DNA of 64,000 nt, from contig CM054116.1 of assembly GCA_028673005.1 (NCBI GenBank), positions 18,113,840-18,177,839 of the forward strand, given 5' to 3'. Position numbers and translations under genes: made by a program. Source of the stretch: Tanypteryx hageni. Lineage: Eukaryota; Arthropoda; Insecta; Odonata; Petaluridae. The notes beneath the pieces were generated by a model that saw nothing but the letters and a program-made list of their open reading frames with translations, was not told the DNA's origin and did no database searches. Below, in pieces: positions 10,270 through 21,726 of this stretch; positions within the stretch are counted from its first letter, which is position 1; the number at the start of each line of letters is the position of its first letter.

Positions 10270-12345
10270 ATTGAAAACATTTTACTTCATTTTGCATTTG
10301 AATACAATCTAAATCTTGGTATTCTATACAAATATCAGCAGCTGCCTTTTTTAAATCTACTAATGACATTTGATCTAAATTTTTTCCACTTAAAAAATCA
10401 AGTAATGATGATACACAGTGCATATTTTTAAATCTACCATCTAACTGACAGATTATAACATCACTTACCTCGTAAAATAGGTGTTATAGTTTGTCATTGA
10501 TCGAAAGTAGTGCTCCTTCATCAGTAGCTTCTTCTCCAGGCAACATTTTCTTTTTTCTTTTTCTCTTATTTTGAGGAGCCGGATATATTTCAAGTTCTTC
10601 TCATTTTTTCACACATTTGGATATTATATCTTTGAATCCCTCACTTCTGAATTGTTTGAAGCTGTGTAGTAACCCCTTAAATAATTCCGAAGAACGAACA
10701 ATGTCTTGCATCTTGTTTTGTAGTTGGTTATTGATATTGTTTATTTTGATTAAAATTTTTTCCCACATTATTAACATAAAAATGAAATTAAATGATGTAA
10801 CATTCAATAATAATAATCTGGCTTTAGCTACAGTCCCCAAAAGTAATGTTTTCAGATATTTGCAATAAAATAGTTAGCACATCACTAATTTGAGAACCAA
10901 GTGCCCTTATTGCACGTGCTTTAGAACACCATCTTGTGTCACTGTGTTCTTTGAGGGTTGTATTTAATAAAAGTGTTAATTTTTCCCACCTTTTAGTAGA
11001 AAAAAAAACAAAAAATTAAATATTTTCTTGACTACCCCGAAAAATGTTGTCATTTCAACATTATTGCTCGCTGCATGCACTCCAATTAGATTGAGTGAAT
11101 GAGCAGCTCATGAAACATCTCTGGCAAGATTATTAACACATAATGTTTGGGCCTGTACGTCATTATACCATATTTACCTGAAAGGAAGGCGACCCCTTAA
11201 AATAGGTTCACTTACAAAAAAACTTTTACATTTGTGTATAACAAGCTAACATTAAGAGGATGATTTAAAAAAAAGTAAATTTACTACTTACATCTCCCTC
11301 TCCTCTGTTTCCTTCCCTTATTCTTGCTGTCCTGTTCATTCATCACAACTTATTCAAATTTGAACAAGTTGTCCATGGAATTTGATATGCAGCATTTCTT
11401 GAACCCTCTTGAGATACTATTGGGATCTATTTTTTTACATGCTGCAATGATCCAACTACAGAGAAGTGGTGTACTGGACTTCTTAATTTTTTGTTTGGGC
11501 TACCTTATTTAAAAGTTAGAAGTAATTACTTGTCCTATTTCACTTTAAAACTCAGCATACATGTACTACTCAAGTGCTCTCGTAAATTTTCTACACTCTG
11601 AAACTCACGTCCACTTTTCGTCTGCCATTGGCATACCAAACGCAAAGCATCATGTTTAAATTGTAGTAAATACGTTTAAATTTTATCAGTCTTGTTTACA
11701 TTGTATTAGTAGACACTTTAATTGGTGCCTACATGACTTTGTGTTTCGTATTACGTACAGAACCAACCAGCTGTAGTAATTTTCGTTCAACTTGTCACGC
11801 GATTACCTACCCAGCTCTAAACACTTCCCTACCGCCGATGTGGTTAGTTGGTTGGTCTGTGGGAGCAATTTTAAGAAATTTGACAAACTTTTTAAATATT
11901 ATAGTAATTAATTAAATACGATGTATTACTTTATGCATTAATAAATATTTTAAAGGACATATACTTCACATCTGGGTGTTTCACGGTGGTTCATTTTAAA
12001 ATTATCTTAAGGATGTAACACCACTTATTAACGTCATCGAAAAACTGTTTCTGAATAGCATCGTCAATAAGACCTTTTACAGTTTTTAGTTTTTTTTCAG
12101 GAAATTTTCCAAATTATGTAGCAATTTGTGTGATTTACAGATAATTCGTGATTTGGAATTCTATGATTCTGCTTCCATTCAGAAAATCCACTTTCTTGTT
12201 TATTAAACAATGTAGAATATGAAGTTTTCAGAAATAAAAGGCATGGAAAGCAAAACAATCCATTTTGGTTTTCAGAATAAAACATCCATTTTCTATATTG
12301 TTTCTTGCCGTTAAACAATACCTTGTACATCCAATCTTTATTAAA
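10270..12345 (-). pseudogene. Degenerate ZMYM1-like hAT transposase
   Basis: Read from 12345 leftward. A TTF-type zinc-finger segment comes first (KQYRKWMFYSENQNGLFCFP at about 12290). DDAIQKQFFDDVNKWCYILK follows at about 12020. The RNase-H core motif AAHSLNLIGVHAASNNVEMT lies near 11070. A helical insertion follows (MLIMWEKILIKINNINNQLQ at about 10770), then LEIYPAPQNKRKRKKKMLPG, LLSIDDKL and AAADICIEYQ toward 10340. These match, in order, the KIAA/ZMYM1-type hAT proteins with a DUF4371-like region. Several stops and frameshifts, and a foreign fragment between 11160 and 11990, interrupt it. No TIR was identified. Confidence 0.75.
11160..11520 (-). pseudogene. Tigger/pogo C-terminal fragment inserted in the hAT
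   Basis: Minus-strand reading gives LLCSWIIAACKKIDPNSISR followed by GFKKCCISNSMDNLF. This matches the conserved C-terminal end of one group of pogo/Tigger transposases. The left boundary near 11168 (TATACCATATTTACCTGAAA, then GGAAGGCGACCCC) looks like the TIR of such elements next to a TA target. The other end was not found. Confidence 0.5.
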
Positions 12346-12469
12346 ACTGTGACCATCACTGGAAGATGGTATACTTGCATTTCTTTATGTTCAGGGCCAT
12401 GTAATATAAGTCAACTCCTGAATTAATCAGATGATAAGTTCCAAGATGACTGATGATTGAAATTAATTT

Positions 12470-13190
12470 GCTCCTTTTCTTCAAATTCTATTTCAGCAAT
12501 ATTGACCCTCTTTTGAAATGGTCTTATCATACTGACAATTTCTGTGAAAAGCTAAACTCAGCGTATTATATCCTATCTGTCCTGAAGCACTCACTCAGTT
12601 TTGAGGCATTAAAAAAAGTGTACTTTGCTTATTTTTATTCACATATGGCCTATGGCATTGTCCTCTGGGGCTCCTCTACCCAATTAAATGAGGTTTTCAA
12701 GATTCAGAAAAAGGCCTGGTCAATGTGCAATGCACCTTTCAGAGCACACTGCCGGCCCCTTTTTAAAAAGTTAGGACTCTTGACTGTTCCTTCTATTTAT
12801 ATTTATAATGCGGTGCTGTATGTGAGGCAAAACATGTCTGACTACAAGAAAAATAGCAATTTCCATGATTATAACACAAGAAGAATTAATGATCTCCATG
12901 TTATGCAACAAAACTTGAAAATTTGCTCCCAAGGACCAAAAGCAAGATGTATTAAATTCTATAATGCTTTGCCAGTTGCAATCAAAGGAGCAAGCACATT
13001 TCAGTCATTTAAGAAGCATGTTCATGATCTCCTGATCACAAAATGTTTTTATAATATTAGTGATTTAATGTCTGTTATTTGAGGTACTTTTGTAATTATT
13101 GTTTTCTTTTTAAGATATTTTGACGTGTCTTACGCATTATTTTGTAATGTCTTTCTGGACAAATTAGCTTATTATTATGATTATTATGCC
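12470..13190 (+). pseudogene. Jockey/CR1-like LINE, reverse transcriptase C-terminus and 3' UTR
   Basis: The open frame up to the stop at 13080 corresponds to the thumb and C-terminal region of an APE-type non-LTR retrotransposon. Recognisable parts are NSAYYILSVLKHSL, YFAYFYSHMAYGIVLWGSS, KAWSMCNAPFRAHCRPLFKK and LPVAIKGASTFQSFKKHVHD. The catalytic motifs lie upstream in a complete element and are absent, so this is a 5'-truncated copy, the usual product of target-primed reverse transcription. The 3' end falls in a TTATTATKATTATTATG stretch at about 13165-13190. Confidence 0.85.
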
Positions 13191-14357
13191 ATGCATTTTA
13201 TTTCCTCGATTTTTAACGAAGATATTTTTCCAAAATGCCTGGAATAATATAATAAGCTCGATATTTATCAGGTATTTTAAAAAGTCTTGGCCAGTTATCA
13301 GTAGTAGACCGAATTCATGTAAATATTCTATGTAAATAGACATCAGATGGAGTTTGTTCTCATAGAAAAGGTGATGTAAGAGAAATAACTGAACTGCATA
13401 TATTTTTCATTAAATGCATTCTGCTAGATTGTCTTGTAATCCATGACATGCTCAAATCACATTTTACCGTAACTGCATTTTTTTGGGTTCCTTTTACATT
13501 ATGCAATCCTAAAAGAATATACTTTTATTACTCTGTATAAAAGCAAAGAACACAATCTTGTGATGGAAATGTGTCGCTAAATAACTGTTGGAGTTGTTCA
13601 TTTGTGCTTTCAGAAAGCTGTCAGTGATATTTTATCCACACAAAGGTGAGAAATGCTTCGATGTAACCAACTCGTATTGCGTCTAGTGACAGGTTTAATT
13701 ATGGCATTGTGTGATGTCTGGGAGATTTATTTTGAGCATGAACTGTTTACGTTTATTTCCATAAAATTCACTCTTTTTCTAGGTGAAAAATGGCTGAGCA
13801 TGATTTTGCTAAATTAGTGAAAATTACTAATTATAAATTAAATAACTTGAGAATGGACAACGGCTCATAATTGAACCATTCTGTGAGATTTAGGAGCTAG
13901 ACTCCAAAATAGGTTTTCAAGTTGTCTCCATGTAAAATAATGGCAATGGATGCCAACTTTTCATGATTACGTACGTTAAAAAAGTACTAAAAAGTAATTC
14001 TTAGAAGTCACTTCTTAAATATTTGCTTTTTGTGGTAATTGATTCATCAAACTCTGCTTCAGATAGATTATTCAATGAGTTGTCGTAAATAACAACATTG
14101 AAATCTCAGAAGTGCAGACATTACACAAATTCCAGCTTTTCCAGATTTTTAGCTCTAAAAATGGGTGCGGGCATTACACAAGTAAATATGTTACTTAATT
14201 TATCATTCATTTTATAATAAACCATAATTATAATAGTTAAGATGCCACCTAAGAAGAAGTTGGGCTGGGAGGATAAAAAAAGAAAAGGTTCTAGCAGAGC
14301 AAAGCAACAACCTAAGATATGGAACAAGTGGCTTAAGAAAGAAGACAGCATAGTTGC

Positions 14358-14360
<3 letters not shown>
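13191..14360. other. AT-rich spacer
   Basis: A 120-nt open frame starting PPKKKLGWEDKKRKGSSRAK at 14242 is lysine-rich and might be a transposase N-terminus. It runs straight into the TA microsatellite and cannot be assigned. Confidence 0.4.
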
Positions 14361-14428
<68 letters not shown>

Positions 14429-14450
14429 TGTATATGTATATATATATATG
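14360..14450. repeat. (TA)n microsatellite
   Basis: About 33 uninterrupted TA units from 14360, then short interrupted runs to about 14449. Confidence 0.97.
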
Positions 14451-14454
14451 CAAT

Positions 14455-15290
14455 TAGTTGGTGCTTGCATTCTGCAAGCATTTCATCTGACCCTGATAAA
14501 AATTAATATTTCAGAGAGATATAGCATTATTAGAAATATTTTTTAATTCAAAATATTTTGTTTAAAAAATTGCGAATTTTTAGCGTCCGCATTTTTACAC
14601 TGCAAGATTTTCGTTTTTTCTAGTAGGTTTTGCACAAAATCCTACCTAAGAAAAAAATTTCGAATCTCCAGCTCACCTGGAAATGCCTAAACATTAGTAA
14701 TCTCCTATATGTTATATCCTCCTCCTCCTCTGTAAGAAAAGTCGATATATAATGCCTAGTAGAAGGTGCTTGCATACTGCATGCATTTCATCTCACTTTG
14801 AAAAATCATTCATTTTTCAGACAGATATTTCATCATGAGAAATATTTCTTTAATTCTAAAGATTTCTCCTCTGGACAGGTTTTTGTTTTTTCATTACGAA
14901 ACAATAATGAACTAAAACTATCGCTAATTTTTGCAATTTTAGGAATATAATATTTTTCCCAAATTTAATTAATAATGCCACACATTTCTGCCAAATTTTA
15001 AATTTATAGTACAATTAGAAGAGAAGAAACATTTATCTAATTGTTTAAATTTAAATAATTTTTACCGCCAAAATAACAATTTTTTGGATAAATTGAAATA
15101 TTTTTTCTTTTACATTTGCTAACTTCTAAATAATTTAAAAACAAATTATAATATCAAAATTTTATTATCCCTATTTCGGTTTTTTACAAATGTTTACACC
15201 GCCGTCTCAAGACCTTTTATCTGATATGCAGTTTGTAGGCTGAATTCATTTTTTAAAGCCTCTCGATGCTGTTACAATTCCTATTTAATA
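14455..15290 (-). repeat. Dispersed, near full-length copy of the ~775-bp satellite family
   Basis: It has the same landmarks as the tandem array, in reverse orientation: GTGCTTGCAT...GCAAGCATTTCATCT, GCGAATTTTTAGCG, TTTTGCACAAAATCCTACCT, then the 45-bp ATGTTATATCC...TATATAAT segment at 14709-14753. Viewed in repeat orientation, that segment has the same polarity as array unit 1. Confidence 0.75.
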
Positions 15291-15399
15291 TATAGGTAAA
15301 ACAATTTAACTGTGTCTTATAAATATGAGTGGGCATTAATGGGTTAATTTGTTATATTTTTTGTAGAATTTGTCTTGTTTTTTACCACTTGTTGTGTGT

Positions 15400-15605
15400 T
15401 AAACCCTGGTTAGACCCAGTTTACCAAGGGGACCAACTGCTTAACATCCCTTCCCAAGGACAGAGCGCTGACTTGTGCAGTCTTCTCAAAGCACACAAAC
15501 ATGGGCCTGGCCAATCACAGGTTGAAAAATCTGACCTCCACAGGATTCGAACCTGTGACCACTTCATGGAAGACCAATGCTCTAACCACTCTACCACCGC
15601 CACCC
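15400..15605 (-). repeat. tRNA-derived SINE
   Basis: On the minus strand from 15605 the head reads GGGGTGGCGGTGGTAGAGTG, then TTAGAGCATTGG and GGTTCGAATCC (perfect B box). Together these make a tRNA-like promoter with A- and B-box spacing close to a tRNA. No matching 3' acceptor strand follows, so it is a SINE head, not a tRNA gene. The body continues through AACCTGTGATTGGCCAGG to GGTCCCCTTGGTAAACTGGG. Confidence 0.8.
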
Positions 15606-15669
15606 CAGATAAACCTGTGGGCAAAGAAATGATAATTAAGATTTATTGCAAAACATTACACAAATTTTA

Positions 15670-16955
15670 AATGCCCAAAAATATTTTTACTTTATTGAAC
15701 ATTCAAATATGTGAATTTTAGATTTATTCTTTACTTTTTAGTCCATACAAAATGTGACTTCATTAAAATAAATTTTATTTTTCTGTTTTTAGGCCCAGAT
15801 TAAAGACTTATGGAGCTTTCGCTGATAATGTCCTCAAAGATCTTCAAATATTCATCAATCTTGATCTCTATATCAGACTTTATTCACATACCTAATTATT
15901 TATTTAGTGTGTAAAATAATTATCTTTATTTCTGTTTATTGTCAACAATAGAAGTGTTTTCTTTCATTGTAATTTGTTGATTGGCACTTCCAAGGAAGCA
16001 TAAATGTTTCTATTTATTTGAGAAAATCTATAGGAAATAATTGCTGCAATTGATTCTGAATATAGTTGTGGTTACATGACAATATTTGCCGTAAGTATTC
16101 ATGCTTTTCTTATATCGTGTATCATTATGTGTTATTTTATTTAAATTTGTAATTGTGGCATCCGTTTGGCTGACTCAGTATAAATATGCTAATATGGTTT
16201 TGTATGTATGTGTACATTATAAATATTAAATTTGGTTAAAATTTATGTGGAAAATTCAACACAAATACTTGTAAAAAAGAAATTTATTTATTACTTGTAT
16301 TGTGGAAGCCCTGGTTTTGATATCTATGCTAAACATGTTGATTTTGATTTTTTAATTTGCACACCACCACCAATTCCTTCCCAATTTATAATTACCTAAT
16401 TTTGAAAATTTTCTAAGTTGATTCAGTCGAAATATGTCATTTTGGTCATGTATTTATGTGAAAATTCTGTGACAAATTTGGTTGAAATCGGTTAAGCCAA
16501 TTCTTCCCTGATATGTGTGCACAGATGGACGAAAATCACTAAAAATGCTGAATTCGTAACTCATTAACATTATGAATAAGTAAAAATATATGTTGAAATA
16601 TCATGCCAATAAACATTGATTTATGACCTTGAATATTGAACTGTGGATGTAACATAAGGTCAAGAAATTGTAAAACTTCTATGAAGACTGACTTCTTTCA
16701 GAATATCACTATGATTGAAGAAGTCTTCCAAACAGAATCAGCATTCCAGTGAATGATTCTGAACACAGATTAAGAATGATGCCATGGGAAACCAAGTGTG
16801 AGAGATAGAAAGCCCGGCCTTTTCTGAAGTATTCATTGTCTTGAGCACAATATGGAAATTTATTCGAAGTTTGTTTTATGTCCCAAAATTATGAGTAAAC
16901 TAGATGAAAGTACCTGGCAATGCCCAGGCTATGCCAGACGTGCAAATAAAATTAT
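15670..16955. other. AT-rich intergenic DNA
   Basis: No coding region, TIR or RNA gene supported. Confidence 0.4.
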
Positions 16956-16959
16956 GTCA

Positions 16960-17273
16960 TATGGTAACACAATCATTTCCACATTTGCACATTTTTTCAT
17001 GTTCATAAAAACAATTCTTTCCCCTATACTGCATATGGAGAAAGTAAAAATCCTATCACATACAGACAGACCAACAGACATGATTGTGAAAACAGTCAAA
17101 ACATGTTCAAAGGGCCTTAAAAGGTGTATTTACATTGAAACCTCGAAAGCGAATTCTTTCATGAAAACAATACATTCTCCATATGGAGAAAGTAAAAATT
17201 AATTCTGAGATATCTCTGATACCTATAAATTGGGCCAGGAGGGTCCATGGAGGTCCGGAGGGAACGAGAGCAT
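16960..17273 (+). repeat. 314-bp direct repeat, copy 1
   Basis: Nearly identical to 18879-19192. It contains CAGACAGACC, TTCAAAGGGCCTTAAAAGG and GGAGGGTCCATGGAGGTCCG, and an internal short duplication of CATATGGAGAAAGTAAAAAT. A diverged relative lies near 41810-41915. Confidence 0.9.
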
Positions 17274-18079
17274 ATATGAGAACAATACGATTTTGAGTTC
17301 AACAATGCAATCAGATGGCAAGGTGACTTAAAAATGCTAAATTTTGTCAAAATATGATATTAAAACATTAAATTCAAGAGATTTTGATTTGAAGGTGATA
17401 AAGATGAAAAGAATAAGAAACTATTGTCATTTATCTTTAATGCAGTCCTAGTCCGGAGATCGAAGGTCAAATATGTGAATTTTAATAAGTAAAAGAAAAT
17501 AAGCTTGCAGGTTGAAATATCCATTTTTCCATGTTACCTTATGGGGAATGGAAATCATTCTCAGGGATCGAACCAGGCCTATTTTGGAATTATGTTTTTC
17601 TAAATGACTTTTACTTTAAGAAAAACAGTTCCACTTTTCCGCCCACCGATGACAACTATGAAATCAGTTTTATATATTAGATTCAATTAAGGGCAGCAAT
17701 ATTGCCAAAGCACAACAGCATTCTTCCATTTGCTAATTAAATTCACCCTTTTGGCACACAACTCAACTTTAGTCATAGACACATTTTTAACCATTCGCCA
17801 TATAAAGCGATTTTGCTCTGTGACTAAACATACCCAATGCTAGGCCATGGAATCAAGGATGGGGAAGTTTGTCACTTCATATACTAATCATTTTTTGATG
17901 GCTATGGCACAAAGTGGCTTCACATGGTGCACTAGAAAAAGGTAGAAGTTGTTGCAAGCCAATCCAGTGCAATTAACATTGGTTATTTTATAGCAGGAAA
18001 AATCCGTATAGTTATCTCATATTTCGCTCTTACTTATTCATTACTCATTCACAAGGATGTAATTCAAATAAGTTAGATA
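17274..18079. other. Spacer between repeats
   Basis: AT-rich. Probably contains decayed 3' parts of the hAT to its right, but nothing is readable. Confidence 0.35.
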
Positions 18080-18660
18080 TTTATTTGACACATGAAAATC
18101 GTCTGCATAACGAATAAACTATCAAGTCACACATCGGAATATTTGCTACTTTAGCCCTCCTATATGAACTTTCCCGAAATTTTTTAATAATTGCCTTAAT
18201 AGTACCAACTGTGTTACAGATTTCACTCAAGCCATTAAAATCATGCACTTCATGGTTAAGACGATGGGAAGAACAATGAACAAACATTGCTTTCGGGTGT
18301 AAAGATATAATTTTTGCTTGCACACCCCCTAGCTTTCCAGCCATTGCAAAATATCCATCATATCTCTGACCAACTAAAATTTACATTTGCAATTTAAATT
18401 AATTAATATCTCTCTGATAGTTCCTTCTGCACTGCGATCTGATATCGGAATAAACCCAAGAAAAAATTATTCGCGAATACGAGTTTGTCCAGTGATTCAC
18501 TTGGGAAATGTAACCCCTATTGATGATAATTGTTCTATTCCCCCAATATCAGTCATTTCTTCAGTCAAAATGGAAACCCCTTCGAAAGCATTTCCTGCAG
18601 CAACTAAATCATCTCTCAAAATACACCCACAAATTTCTATTATTTATTTCGAGTTCTCAT
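18080..18660 (-). pseudogene. ZMYM1-like hAT transposase fragment
   Basis: Minus-strand reading shows VAAGNAFEGVSILTEEMTD, then (after stops and frame changes) VGQRYDGYFAMAGKLGGVQA, KIISLHPKAMFVHCSSHRLN and ICNTVGTIKAIIKKF. The D(G/T) motif, the YDG...M.G...GVQA motif and the C-x2-H-x-LN motif are hallmarks of the DUF4371/hAT catalytic core. Neither zinc finger nor C-terminal dimerisation domain is present. It sits between two 314-bp direct repeats. Confidence 0.8.
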
Positions 18661-18878
18661 AGATGTGTATTTAGCGTTTGCATTGCAAGTTATTAAATGT
18701 TTTTGTTTCATCACCTGCCTCAATCCGAAAGATTGAAGATTTCCTTAATTGTTAGTTTTACCTCGTAATGCAATATCAAAATAATACTTATTGAATACAG
18801 TATTGCTCTATTTTCCTCTTTTGCATCGGCAACTAATTTGTTTTGCAGCATTTGTTTCGAAGCACTTTTCTCTTTCAT

Positions 18879-19192
18879 TATGGTAACACAATCATTTCCA
18901 CATTTGCACATTTTATCATGTTCATAAAAACAATTCTTTCCCCTATACTGCATATGGAGAAAGTAAAAATCCTATCACATACAGACAGACCAACAGACAT
19001 GATTGTGAAAACAGTCAAAACATGTTCAAAGGGCCTTAAAAGGTGTATTTACATTGAAACCTCGAAAGCGAATTCTTTCATGAAAACAATACATTCTCCA
19101 TATGGAGAAAGTAAAAATTAATTCTGAGATATCTCTGATACCTATAAATTGGGCCAGGAGGGTCCATGGAGGTCCGGAGGGAATGAGAGCAT
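18879..19192 (+). repeat. 314-bp direct repeat, copy 2
   Basis: Matches 16960-17273 with a few changes, and runs directly into the satellite array. Confidence 0.9.
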
Positions 19193-21690
19193 TTATAGCT
19201 AAGAATTGTTTAAAACTATTATTTTTACATTTGGGGAAAACGAAAATCGGTGCGGAGGTGAAATCTTTAGAATTAAAAGAACATTTGTAATGATGAAATG
19301 TCTGTCTGAAAAATGAATGTTTCTTGCAGTATGCAAGCATTTTATATCACCTTGAAGAACTACTAGTAATTATATATCGACGAATTTTACAGAGGAGGAG
19401 GATATAACATATATATAACAGGAGGATACTAATGTTTAAGCACTTCCAGATGTGCTGGAGATTCGAAATTTTTTTCTTTGGTAGGATTTTGTGCAATACC
19501 GACTAGAAAAAACGAAAATCTTGAAAAAGTTCAACAATGTGGCCGCTAAAAATTCGCAATTGTTTAAACAAATTTTCAAGGTTTATATATTTCCGAATGT
19601 GCCACGGAGTTAAAATTTTTTTTATAGGTAGAATTCTTAAAAAAACGAAATAGGGATTATATAAATTTTGATATTTATATTTGTTTGGCAGTTAAAAATT
19701 CTTAAAATTTAAACAAATAGATAGCTGTTTAGGTACTATGGGATGAGCTAGGAAGCTGAAATTTTCAAATTATTTACAGCATAGTAAATTTGCACAAATA
19801 AACATTTCAATTTTACCATATATGTATTGCCGCGGCCGTTAAAAATTATTTAAATTTAAACAATTACAAAAATATTATTTTCTTTCTAGAAGTGCTGCAA
19901 CTTTAAAATTTGGCTAAAATGTGTAGCATTAGAACCTTATAATGAAGAAAGTGTAAAATTTTTAAAATTGCGACATTTGGGGATTGTTTAAACTATTATT
20001 TTTACATGTGGGATAAACAAAAATCGCTGCGAGGTTGAAATCTTTAGAATTGAAAGAATATTTGTAATGATAAAATGTCTGACTGAAAAATGAATGTTTT
20101 TTCAAGGTGAGATGAAATGCTTGCAGTATGCAACCACCAACTACTAGTATGTTATATCCTCCTCTGTAAGAGTCGTCGATATATAATGATAGGAGGATAC
20201 TAATGTTTAGGCACTTCCAGATGTGCTGGAGATTCGAAATTTTTTTCTTAGGTAGGTGTTTGTGCAAAACCCACTAGAAAAACGAAAATCATGAAAAAGT
20301 GCAACAATGCGGCCGCTAAAAATTCGCAATTGTGTAAACAAATTTTCAGGGTTTGGGCATTTCCGAATGTGCTACGGAGCTGAATTTTTTTTTTAAAGTA
20401 GAATTCTTAAAAAACGAAATAGGCATTAAACAAATTTTGATATTTTAATTTGTTTGGCAGTTAAAAATTCTTAAAATTTAAACAAATAGGTAACTGTTTA
20501 GGTACTACGGGATGAGCTAGGAAGCTGAAATTTTTCAATTATTTGCATAGTAGTAAATTTGCACAAATAAACATTTCAATTTTACCACATATGCTATGCA
20601 GCGGCCGTTGAAAATTATTTAAATTTAAACAATTAGAAAATATTATTTGACTTCTAGAAGTGCTACAACTTTAAAATTTTGCTAAATTGTGTAGCATTAG
20701 TACCCCATAATGGAGAAAGTGTAAAAATTTTAAATTGCAACATTTGGGGATTGTTTAAAACTATTATTTTTACATTTGGGGAAAACGAAAATCGGTGCGG
20801 AGGTGAAATCTTTAGAATTAAAAGAACATTTGTAATGATGAAATGTCTGTCTGAAAAATGAATGTTTTTTCAAGGTGATATGAAATGCTTGCAGTATGCA
20901 AGCACCAACTACTAGTATGTTATATCCTCCTCCTCTGTAGGTGTCGTCGATATATAATGATATATAACAGGACTATACTAATGTTTAAGCACTTTCAGAT
21001 GTGCTGGAGATTCGAAATTTTTTTCTTAGGTAGGATTTTGTGCAAAACCGACTAGAAAAAACGAAAATCTTGAAAAAGTGCAACAATGCGGCCGCTAAAC
21101 AAATTTTCATGGTTTATGTATTTTCGCATGTGCTACGGAGTTGAAATTTTTTTTGTAAGTAGAATTCTTAATAAAACGAAATAGGGGTTATACAAATTTT
21201 GATATTTTAATTTGTTTGGCAGTTAAAAATTCTTAAAGTTTAAACAATTGGATAACTGTTTAGGTACTACGGGATGAGCTAGGAAGCTGAAATTTTTAAA
21301 TTATTTACAGTATAGTAAATTTGCACAAATAAACATTTCAATTTTACCATATATTTATTGCGGCGGCCGTTAAAAATTAATTAAATTTAAACAATTAGAA
21401 AAATATTATTTTATTTCTAGAAGTGCTACAACTTTAAAATTTGGCTAAAATGTGTAGCATTAGAACCTTATAATGAAGAAAGTGTAAATTTTTAAAATTG
21501 CGACATTTGGAGATTGTTTTAAGCTATTATTCTTACATGTGGGAAAAACGGAAATCGCTGCAGAAATGAAATCTTGAAATCTTTAGAATTAAAAGACCAT
21601 TTGTAATGTTGAAATTTCTGTCTGAAAAATGAGTGTTCTTTTAATGTGAGATGAAATGCTTGCAGTATGCAAGCACCAACTACTAGTAAT
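19193..21690 (+). repeat. AT-rich tandem satellite, period ~775 bp, with internal sub-repeats
   Basis: About 3.2 units. The landmark ATTCGAAATTTTTTT occurs at 19461, 20232 and 21010 (spacings 771 and 778). Each unit contains related sub-blocks built on the GTTAAAAATT...TTTAAATTTAAACAAT theme, at about 19544, 19691, 19838 and 19953 in unit 1 (spacings 147, 147, 115). The family therefore looks like a higher-order repeat of ~150-bp blocks. A 39-42-bp segment between CTACTAGT and TACTAATGTTTA is inverted in unit 1 relative to units 2 and 3. Short minus-strand frames here are chance. Confidence 0.85.
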
Positions 21691-21726
21691 ATATATGACA
21701 AAAAAGGTTGCAAATTTTATCAAATT

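Noticed and set aside
14121..14481. YIYIYI open frames
   Set aside because: Translation of a (TA)n microsatellite in alternative frames.
15540..15605. tRNA gene on the minus strand
   Set aside because: Head has A and B boxes but the 3' side does not pair with the 5' end to form an acceptor stem; it continues into a SINE body.
19193..21690. Genes on the minus strand within the satellite (frames up to ~100 codons)
   Set aside because: The same frames recur in each unit and are AT-driven; no domain and no ATG context.
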